DNA of 64,000 nucleotides from JBOFZL01 sp051655155 (GTDB taxonomy: Bacteria; Bacillota; Clostridia; Peptostreptococcales; Filifactoraceae), in NCBI GenBank assembly GCA_051655155.1, contig JBOFZL010000083.1, positions 14,932-78,931 of the forward strand, given 5' to 3'. Of this stretch, positions 1-8,200 are shown piece by piece. The position numbers were made by a program, and so were the translations under genes. The notes beneath the pieces are model-generated. The model was not told the origin of the DNA and did no database searches. It was given only the letters and a program-made list of their open reading frames with translations. The stretch's first letter is position 1. The number at the start of each line of letters is the position of its first letter.

Positions 1-1510
1 CTATATACGAAGTGGCTTCATCAAGTATTACTATTGGAGAATTTTTAAGCATTGCTCTTGCTATTGATATTCTCTGTCTTTCTCCTCCGGAAACATGACT
101 GCCACTGCTTCCAACAACCGTATTGTAACCATGCTCCATCTTCATAATAAAATCATGGCAACACGATTTTTTTGCAATATCTTCAACCTCTTCATCACTT
201 GCACTTGGATTTCCCATTCGGATATTTTCTCTAATGCTTTCATTAAACAGAAAATTATCTTGAGAAACAAATGCTACTAAACTATATAATTGCTTTAGCG
301 GAATATCCTTAAGATTATACCCGCCAATTTTTATACTTCCCCTATTTATATCCCAATATCCAGCTATCAATTTTGCTAAAGTTGACTTGCCGCTGCCACT
401 TGAACCAACAAAAGCTACAGTTGTTCCTTCATTTATATTTAGTGATACTCCGTGAAGAATTTCCTTTTCTTCTTCATATCCAAACTTCACATCTTGCAGA
501 TCAATACCATATTGCTTAATATTCGCATCTTTATTGGAATGATTTTGCTCTTTTCCTTCTAAAATTAAGTTAATAGAATTTGCAATAGTCCCTATCTTTG
601 CAAGTCCATCAACAAAATTTATGGTCTCAAGTAAAGGACATGCAATACCTAAAGATAAAATAATAACAGATATAAATATTTCTGCACTCAAGCTACCATG
701 GATGTAAAAAAACCATCCAAGTGGAAGTACCGTTATCATTGTACTCGGTGATATATTTTTAGATAGAGATACAGATAACTGACAGCTTTTCATCCATTCA
801 TAAAAATATTTTGCATTAGCAACAACCTTGTCTTTATATTTTGCATAAGATTTTTTATCCTGATTGAATGTTTTAATTACTTCTATTCCATTGATGTACT
901 CAACAATTGCAGAGTTCATCTCACGGCTAACTTTTACAGATCCTTCGTATTGAACAGGATAGTTTTTCATTACAAATACCATGAAAAACATTCCCAAAGG
1001 AACAGACCCCAATGACAACAAAGCCATTCTCCAATCAAGAAAAAGCAGATAGATGAATATACTCAAAGAACCTAATAGATTGGAAGTCATTTCAGGTAAT
1101 AAATGTGCAAGAGTCTTCTCAATACTTTCAACCTGATCAACTATAATCTGCTTTAAGTTGCCGCTTGGAACATTTATTATTTCCCCTAATGGCATCTTTG
1201 GCATTTTATCAAGCATCCTTAAGCGAACATCTTTCAATACACCAAAAGTTGCTTTATGAGATACAGACAATGCCATAGAATATAACACCGATTTTAAAAT
1301 ATAAGATAACAGCCCCATCCCCATCCATAGAAAATAGACCTTTAAATCTTCGTTTCCATTTATTAAATAAACTAAAATACGACTTGCAGCAATGTACGGA
1401 ACAATCCCTGCAATAACACCAATACTCGCTATAAATACAGATGTTTTTAATTTTGAATGTTCCTTATATGCAAGTTTCCATAATATTACAAAAGGATTTT
1501 TCTTTTCCAT
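1..1510 (-). CDS. ABC transporter, fused membrane and ATPase domains (C-terminus beyond window)
   Basis: I translated this reading frame from the ATG at 1510, which has a GAGAGGTG ribosome site upstream; 503 codons lie inside the window. The first ~310 residues contain several hydrophobic segments of an exporter-type membrane domain. The ATPase follows: Walker A GSSGSGKST near residue 370, Q-loop VSQDNF, signature SGGERQR near 473 and Walker B IVILDEAT, after which the edge cuts the gene. Such half-transporters act as dimers. In yersiniabactin systems YbtP and YbtQ have this fold and work in uptake of the iron-siderophore, so a role in moving the product of the neighbouring NRPS operon is likely, though direction cannot be read from the sequence. 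A TetR gene lies just upstream and a perfect dyad sits in the intergenic region. Confidence 0.9.
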   Translation of the reverse strand, partial: MEKKNPFVILWKLAYKEHSKLKTSVFIASIGVIAGIVPYIAASRILVYLINGNEDLKVYFLWMGMGLLSYILKSVLYSMALSVSHKATFGVLKDVRLRMLDKMPKMPLGEIINVPSGNLKQIIVDQVESIEKTLAHLLPEMTSNLLGSLSIFIYLLFLDWRMALLSLGSVPLGMFFMVFVMKNYPVQYEGSVKVSREMNSAIVEYINGIEVIKTFNQDKKSYAKYKDKVVANAKYFYEWMKSCQLSVSLSKNISPSTMITVLPLGWFFYIHGSLSAEIFISVIILSLGIACPLLETINFVDGLAKIGTIANSINLILEGKEQNHSNKDANIKQYGIDLQDVKFGYEEEKEILHGVSLNINEGTTVAFVGSSGSGKSTLAKLIAGYWDINRGSIKIGGYNLKDIPLKQLYSLVAFVSQDNFLFNESIRENIRMGNPSASDEEVEDIAKKSCCHDFIMKMEHGYNTVVGSSGSHVSGGERQRISIARAMLKNSPIVILDEATSYI

Positions 1511-1628
1511 TTCAACACCTCTCTCACACTATATCATTCAATGTAACTACTTTTTTCAATCATAACACTCCAATCGAATAATACTTATTCATATATAAAT
1601 TGTTATATAACTATTGCACCATCTACGA

Positions 1629-1650
1629 AACTAAGTTAGCTAACTTAGTT
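1629..1650. promoter_or_regulatory. Candidate TetR operator in front of the ABC transporter
   Basis: A perfect 22-base palindrome with half-site AACTAAGTTAG lies between the TetR stop and the ABC transporter start. Its right part, together with the bases that follow, reads TAACTTAGTTATCT. The dyad in front of tetR contains TAACTTTGTTATCT, so the two sites share the core TAACTTWGTTATCT. No T-run follows it in the direction of tetR transcription, so it does not look like a terminator. Reading it as a second operator for the TetR protein is inference. Confidence 0.6.
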
Positions 1651-1669
1651 ATCTTTTGTGTAAATTTTT

Positions 1670-2293
1670 TTAAAATCCTTGCAATTTTTTCCAACCCTCA
1701 CGAAAAAATCTCGCAACAATCTCCGAATTTTTTTTCACTTCTTCTGTATTCTCAGAATGTATAATAATTTCACATAACGCATTGATATATGCATGATTTA
1801 GTAAATGCATTGATCTTTCAGATATATTCATATATTTATAATCATCCTTCAATACCATTTTCAAAATTTTCTTTCGATTCAAATCTTCCATTTCGACTAG
1901 CTTTTCAATAAAATTATCATATTTTGTTCCGTATGCCTTATACACTAAAAGTTCAAATATCTCTTTCTTTTTAAATATATACAATGCCGACTCAATAGAA
2001 CCTTTAATATTAATTTCAGCTAACTCTTTAATATGTTCCTCATCTATACTTTTAAAAGATTTTTCTTCAAATTTTGAGTATAAATCTAAAACTTCTGTGG
2101 CAAGTGGCTCAACTAACGCAATAAATAAAGCCTCCTTATCTTCAAAATGCCGATAAAAAGCACCGGTTGTAACGCCCGCATCTTTACATATCTTTCTCAA
2201 ATTAGAACGTTCATATCCATCTTTTAAAAAATTAGTTTTCCCACTTTTTAAAATATTTTCATGGGTAACATTTAGTCCGTTCAAATTTCCCAT
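1670..2293 (-). CDS. TetR/AcrR family transcriptional regulator
   Basis: A 207-residue protein with the N-terminal helix-turn-helix of the TetR family (CKDAGVTTGAFYRHFEDKEA, roughly residues 38-57), followed by a helical C-terminal ligand domain without recognisable specificity. I chose the ATG at 2293 because AGGAGG lies at 2301-2306; a TTG seven codons upstream overlaps the operator and lacks a ribosome site. A promoter (TTGACA, 17-base spacer, TACAAT) at 2333-2361 has its -10 box overlapping an inverted repeat, which predicts autorepression. A related dyad precedes the ABC transporter. The usual role of such pairs is efflux or uptake control; the ligand might be the NRPS product, which is inference. 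Confidence 0.92.
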   Translation of the reverse strand: MGNLNGLNVTHENILKSGKTNFLKDGYERSNLRKICKDAGVTTGAFYRHFEDKEALFIALVEPLATEVLDLYSKFEEKSFKSIDEEHIKELAEINIKGSIESALYIFKKKEIFELLVYKAYGTKYDNFIEKLVEMEDLNRKKILKMVLKDDYKYMNISERSMHLLNHAYINALCEIIIHSENTEEVKKNSEIVARFFREGWKKLQGF

Positions 2294-2310
2294 AATATTA
2301 CCTCCTTTCC

Positions 2311-2337
2311 ACAATAGATAACTTTGTTATCTATTGT
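2311..2337. promoter_or_regulatory. Candidate TetR operator overlapping the tetR promoter
   Basis: An inverted repeat with two perfect 12-base arms (ACAATAGATAAC and its complement) separated by three T's. It overlaps the -10 box of the tetR promoter and ends five bases before the AGGAGG ribosome site. Its core TAACTTTGTTATCT is shared, with one difference, by the palindrome in front of the ABC transporter. This placement is what an autoregulating TetR protein would use. Confidence 0.7.
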
Positions 2338-2361
2338 AATTCAACTCTCTACTTATGTCAA
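2333..2361 (-). promoter_or_regulatory. Promoter of the tetR gene
   Basis: On the minus strand a consensus -35 box TTGACA (2356-2361) is followed by a 17-base spacer and the -10 box TACAAT (2333-2338). The transcript would start within or just after the inverted repeat, about 40 bases before the tetR ATG. The spacing and sequence fit the housekeeping sigma factor closely. Confidence 0.7.
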
Positions 2362-2436
2362 TATATAATGCTTAATTTGTATATCACAATAAATCAATGC
2401 TTTTTGTATATTAATTAAAATTAGATTTGGCAGCAA

Positions 2437-3117
2437 TTAATTTTGCAAAAATGAATATATGTCAGCAGCCACTTTCCCCCAAAGTGGATCCAGCATACAA
2501 TCGTGGCATAATTCATTGTAAACTTTTAATGTTGCACCATAATGTTTCGTATTATCAATCAAAGATTTTACAGATATGCATTTATCATTAATTGAACCAA
2601 TTATAAGGGTTGGTACGAGTAAGTTTAAAAATTTCACTTTAGAATATGTTAAGGTTAATAGCCTGTTATTCTTGGCTTCTCCTTCCATTTTCTCAATATA
2701 TTCTTTACTTTTATCCACTCTACCAGAAAAGAAAAGTTCTTCTTTTGTTTTTCCATAATAATTGCAAGAAATTTTTATAGAATTCAAGAATCTATGGCTT
2801 GTTGGATAAGGTGAAAGTAATATTATTGCGTCCAGATCATCAATATTTTTAATATCCGTTAAATACTCATTTAAAATTAAATTTCCCATAGAATGAGTGA
2901 CTACTGCAACTTTACCACATTTTTCTAGCTTCAGTTTTTTTATCTTTTTTTCTAACATTAATACAGAATTTTTAACATCTCTTGCTTCTTTAGATAAAAC
3001 ATGAATATTAATATTATATCCACGTTCTATAAAATAGTTAGTAAAATTTTCTTCCCAACACCATTCAGCGTGAGAAGCTCCACATATAAAAACAATATTA
3101 CCCTTTGCCATAGTCAT
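2437..3117 (-). CDS. Alpha/beta hydrolase, possible accessory thioesterase
   Basis: A 226-residue alpha/beta hydrolase. The nucleophile elbow is THSMGN (serine near residue 75), with a candidate acid in GSINDKC (~176) and histidine in LCHDC (~205), so the triad looks complete. It begins four bases after the stop of the upstream methyltransferase-fusion gene and has an AAAGGATGG ribosome site before the ATG at 3117, so it is the last gene of the NRPS operon. It is not a close match to the type II thioesterase at the operon head. It could hydrolyse mis-loaded carrier proteins, release iron from a siderophore, or act on another ester; the sequence does not decide. About 140 bases separate it from tetR. 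Confidence 0.75.
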   Translation of the reverse strand: MTMAKGNIVFICGASHAEWCWEENFTNYFIERGYNINIHVLSKEARDVKNSVLMLEKKIKKLKLEKCGKVAVVTHSMGNLILNEYLTDIKNIDDLDAIILLSPYPTSHRFLNSIKISCNYYGKTKEELFFSGRVDKSKEYIEKMEGEAKNNRLLTLTYSKVKFLNLLVPTLIIGSINDKCISVKSLIDNTKHYGATLKVYNELCHDCMLDPLWGKVAADIYSFLQN

Positions 3118-3121
3118 ACAT

Positions 3122-5233
3122 TTACCATCCTTTATTTCTAATTACAAATAATTTTTGACCGAATATATTTAAGCTATGGTTTTCTCCAGGGAAAATACTC
3201 ACTTCAAAATCACCGCATCTATTAATAAGTTCTATCCAATCATCTATTCCCAAGAAAGTACTGTTTTTAACCTTTCTTATGTCATCAGGTTCCTCCATCA
3301 TAAATACTTGTGATACCAACATTTCAATTGGTTCATCCATTGGTTCTGTAATCAACAACATACCATTCAATTTTATTTTCTTTAATAGTTCTTTCACTAC
3401 TCTTTCAAGATGTTTCGAGTTATTTAAAACGCCAGCAGCTACAATAATATTTGCATCTTCTACGGCTTTTAATTCATTTATATTATCAACATCAAGTTTT
3501 AAATAACTAATGTTGGAATTACTACTGTACTTTTCTTTCCCAATACTTAAAAAAAAATTAGAAATATCCGTATATAAATAATTTACATTCTCTAATAGGT
3601 TATATTTTTCCAATGATTCAATTATATTATCAGTTGTTGCTCCTATACCCGCACCCACTTCAAGAATAGTTATTTTATCATCGATTTTGCTACAATAAGT
3701 ATCCACATAATCAGATACCTGTATTCCAATTATCTCATTCAAAAATCTATAAATTATATTGTCTTTGTACAGAGCTGTAGCATATTTGATATCACTTTCT
3801 GGAAATAATATAGCATTGCAATTAAAATTTCCGTAGAACAATTCATTCAAGTGTTTTACATTTTCTCTTATATACTCTATTGAATAAGGATCTCCTAATT
3901 TCCAATCCCACAATTTTCGTAATTCACAAAAATATTGCGTAGTATCAATCTGCAAACTCTTAATTGAATAAAAATCTCCTTCCTTGTACTCAATAAAACC
4001 ATGTAGGACAAGATTTTTTAACCATCTTTTTACTATCTTGCTGTTTTTTCCCTCGAAACAGTCATTAATGATGTACTCCTCAGAGTACTTTACATTTCGT
4101 TCATTAAAAGCCCCATTTTCTCTAAAAAAGATAAATATTTCTCCTAATATATAGGCTACCAATTTTTCCTTATATTTTGACAAGTGTTTATCGTGTATAT
4201 GCGAATACTTTCTTTCTATATCGGAAATTTCTTTATTTATATCTATTGTATCTAAGTCCTTGTAATTAAATCTGTTTTCAAATACTAAAGTTTTCAACAT
4301 ATTATTTTGTGCTTCATATTTTCCTATCCTTAAATTTTTGTTATAAGATAACACTTTATTTATATCTTGAATAAAAGTAAAATCATTTAATATTTCTTGA
4401 ATTTGAGAACGGTAAGTAATTAAATCTACCTTCATATTTGAGTCAATTACTGTGTGTATATTTAACTTATGTTTATTTTCTAAAGTTTGATTTAAAAAAC
4501 TACTATCTTTTATTGATTTTTCAAACATATTACTGTTATACAATATTTTTTTGTAAATAAAGTCCATTGTGATGCAACCATTTTTTGTGAATATTTTTAA
4601 TTCGTCATTGTACTCAACAAATTTATACTCTTTATTAATATTTGAACTATATATCCTTATGCAAAAGGGAATGCTTAAAATATATCCCGAAAGTGTTGTG
4701 GTTATCGAATCACTATATTCATTTGTTATAGTTATTTTCTGATTTGTCTGTAACCCTTCTTTAAGTATTTTGAAAACATAATATATTAATACATCAGAAA
4801 ATATACCATCAAAATATAAAATATTATTTTTATTAAACTCTCCACATATTACATTCATACATTTTTCAAAAAAACCATCATTAGTTCCCGGTATCTCAGG
4901 AATATAATAAATTTTTTTATCATTCGCAATTCGCAAACAATCTTTTATTTGATTTGCATTCAACGGCATTTGATCAATTATTGAAATTCCTGCTGCTAAT
5001 AATTCCTGCCTTAATAGGGAATTATTAGCAGCAATCAAGGATATTTGAGGAATATATGCCCATTTAATATTGCTTGGTAACTTAGATATAGAATTGTACA
5101 GCTTAATATTTTTAAAATACGCATTTTTCTGTGCTAATTCTTCTTCAGTATCCAATATGCAAAATTTAGTTTTACCTTGCAAGGAATATAAATCTTCAAA
5201 ATTACCACATATTAAAATATTAGATACTTCCAT
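3122..5233 (-). CDS. Degenerate thiazolinyl imide reductase fused to a methyltransferase
   Basis: A 703-residue two-part protein. Residues ~1-300 align in outline with the thiazolinyl imide reductases encoded nearby, for example around ELLAAGISIIDQMPLNANQI, but the nucleotide loop and both expected catalytic positions are lost (Met89 and Gly116 where the active paralogue has His and Tyr). Residues ~330-700 match the methyltransferase inserted in the downstream NRPS, including its helical leader; SAM motif I is ILEVGAGIGATT, followed by LITEP and SQVFMMEEPDD. I chose the ATG at 5233 because GGAGG lies eight bases before it, inside the longer frame that starts at 5248 without a ribosome site. 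It probably methylates a carrier-bound intermediate in trans, with the reductase half as a scaffold. I know of no named protein with this architecture. Confidence 0.75.
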   Translation of the reverse strand: MEVSNILICGNFEDLYSLQGKTKFCILDTEEELAQKNAYFKNIKLYNSISKLPSNIKWAYIPQISLIAANNSLLRQELLAAGISIIDQMPLNANQIKDCLRIANDKKIYYIPEIPGTNDGFFEKCMNVICGEFNKNNILYFDGIFSDVLIYYVFKILKEGLQTNQKITITNEYSDSITTTLSGYILSIPFCIRIYSSNINKEYKFVEYNDELKIFTKNGCITMDFIYKKILYNSNMFEKSIKDSSFLNQTLENKHKLNIHTVIDSNMKVDLITYRSQIQEILNDFTFIQDINKVLSYNKNLRIGKYEAQNNMLKTLVFENRFNYKDLDTIDINKEISDIERKYSHIHDKHLSKYKEKLVAYILGEIFIFFRENGAFNERNVKYSEEYIINDCFEGKNSKIVKRWLKNLVLHGFIEYKEGDFYSIKSLQIDTTQYFCELRKLWDWKLGDPYSIEYIRENVKHLNELFYGNFNCNAILFPESDIKYATALYKDNIIYRFLNEIIGIQVSDYVDTYCSKIDDKITILEVGAGIGATTDNIIESLEKYNLLENVNYLYTDISNFFLSIGKEKYSSNSNISYLKLDVDNINELKAVEDANIIVAAGVLNNSKHLERVVKELLKKIKLNGMLLITEPMDEPIEMLVSQVFMMEEPDDIRKVKNSTFLGIDDWIELINRCGDFEVSIFPGENHSLNIFGQKLFVIRNKGW

Positions 5234-5258
5234 TTCAATTTCCTCCATATATATACAT

Positions 5259-8200
5259 TTATTTTTTAATCAGCATCGCCAGTTGCTTCGCATTTTCTTT
5301 GTTTTGCACACAACTGTAATGATCTCCATCTATATATATTTTATTTATATCTCCAATAACCAAATCTTTCCATTTGTCAACTAAAAGTTCAATATACTTA
5401 TATGCTCCTCTATTATCTTTAGCAATATAATAATCAATATCTCCAAAGAAAAGATCTGGGTTATATTTTTGAGCTTCTATTGAGTGTTTAAATACTTTAT
5501 ATAGTTCAAATAAAGAATTAATAGACAACGTTTGTTTCAGCTTTTTATCAATAATAGAATGATATTTTCTGAATCTATCTTGCTGTGACATATTATTTAA
5601 TTCTGTAATTATATTTAAATCATCTTCTGTATTGAGCTGATTTAAAAGGTTTGATGTTGTCAATATATTTTTATCGATATCCATTGATGCATAGATATTA
5701 TCAAATATGTCAATTTTCCCAATACCTAAATCCTCTAAATTTACATCAAACGCATATATAAATATTAGTTCAAGCGGCAATTCATCGAAACTATTCTCCG
5801 GAATTGTTCCTCCTTCAATTATAGATAAATTAACAACATTAATCCCCAATTCTAAAAGTCGTCTAGCTACTTCTAATGCAACAACTCCACTGAAGCTATA
5901 TCCTATCAACTGAACCTCTTTTGCATTTAATTCAACTATTTTTTTGCAATACATATCAGCCAACACAGGCACCAATGATTTGATATCAAACTCTAAATAT
6001 TTTTCGGTGTTTGAAACACCTAATATCAAAACATCTCCTGCATTCTGTTGGCATAACTCTGTCGCTAAACAATCAAAGTTTTCCCAGCTACCAAAAGCTC
6101 CATGTACAAGTACTCTCAACTTTGAAACATCTGCCATTCCGTTTAACGTCTTGTATCTTTTAGTATATACTATCTCCTCAACAGCAGAAGCCTTTTCTAT
6201 AACCTCATCACTGTTTTCTTTTATAAAAGCTGAAATTCCAGATACACAAGGGTTGTTGATTATTTCTCTTAGTAAAGCTTCAAATGAAATAGCTTTGTTT
6301 AACTTCTTCTTTACTTCCGTTGCTATCTTCGCAATGATTAGTGAATCTGCACCGAAATCATAAAAATTCGAATCCATCTTCAAACTTTCAGCTTCTAACA
6401 ATTTCTCGCAAATTTTTATAATCTCTTTTTCAGTTTCAGACACCACATCATTACCAATTTTATTTATCAGTTCTTTCTCATTTCCAAAATTTATTATATT
6501 GAAATTATTTTTTAAATCGATTTTTCCATTGCTAGTCAACACCATAGACTCTACATAGTAAATCTTGGATGGAAGCATATACTTAGGTAAATATTCTTTA
6601 ATGTCCTCATATATTTTTTCTCTATCTATTTTCATAAGATTCTTTTTAAACTGTTTAATGAAAATATTCGCCCCCAAAATACCTAGCGAATTATTCTCAT
6701 TCGGAAAATTATAAGGTTTATCGCTATCATCAATTGCAAGCAATATATTTTTCCATGCTGCTGGGTCAATAAATACAGTTTCTTTTCTTATACTGTCAGT
6801 TGGTTCTTCCATCATCAATGCTTGAGATACCAATAACCACGGTTCATTTCTAATAGGCTCTGAAAACAACAAATGACCTTTAGGTGCCAGTAGGGTATTA
6901 ATATAAGACATACTCTTAGCAATATCTTTTACATTTTCTAAAACATATGCCCCTATAATAATGTCAAAATAATTAGACTGCAATCCTTTTTCTAATGGAT
7001 CCTCATTTATATCCAATTGATAAACTAATATATTTCTATTATCTTTAAAAATTTCTTTAGAATGTGGCAAGAAATATTTTTGTAAATCCGTAAAATGATA
7101 TTCATAATCGTTACCATCAAGTATTTCCAATATTTTTTTTGTTGTCGCACCAGTTCCTGCACCAATTTCCAAAATTCTTAATTTCTTTTTTTTGTTATCC
7201 TTTAGATAGTTTTCTAAAAACTTGCAATAATAACCATTAATCAAAACAGAAAAAATACTTTTTTCATAAAGAGCTTCTGTATATTTCTTCGAGCCATTAG
7301 GATACAGTATTCCTCTAGGATCCACTTTATTTTTTAGAATTTCATTTAAATTTTCAATATTTTCCTTAATATAATGCATTATATTGATATCCCCAAATTT
7401 ATTATCCCACATTAAAATGCAATCATTCCATATCTTATCTAGTGATTCTTTGTTTATTATCTCGGGAACTATATAGAAATCTCCTTCTGGATAAATAATG
7501 CTGTTTGTTTTAAGTTGATTTATCCATTTGTCTGAAATTTCATGATATTTTAAATCTATATTGGATAAACCTTTGTCATACATATATAACTTTGAGTCAA
7601 TGCCTTTCAATGCACCTAAATCTATCAATACATTTAGCATTGAAAACAGACACACTATATCTCTTTGTTTACATATATGTTGATACCGTTCAAAATCTAT
7701 TTCTTTGTTGAGACTTTCTTCTATCGCTTCAAATCCACCAAAGTATTTATCTTTCTGTTCATCAATTATATTATTATCTGCTTCTATTTTAGCAATAACT
7801 TCAATTGGCATATCATCCTTATCATAATTGACCCTAACAATCAAATCATCAATTCCTTGTTGTTGCATTAAAGCGTTCTTTATTTCTCCAAGCTCTATTC
7901 TGTGGCCTCTTATCTTTACCTGATTATCTTTTCTTCCTAAGAATTCTATTTCTCCATTCAACAAATATCGTCCTAAATCTCCAGTGGAATAAATTCTAAT
8001 TTGTTTCTGTGGATGGATAAAAAACTTTTCTTCAGTTAATTTTTTATCACCTAAATATCCATCTGCCAACCCTTTCCCAGCTATATATAAATTACCCTCA
8101 CAATACGCCGGGCAATCTTCTAAGTTATCATCTAGCACAAAAAACTGTTGATTACTAAGCGGTTTTCCATATGGTATACTAGTCCATCCTTTTTCAAGAC

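Noticed and set aside
1629..1650. The palindrome after tetR as a transcription terminator
   Set aside because: It has no loop and no T-run on the minus strand, and its core matches the dyad over the tetR promoter, so an operator fits better.
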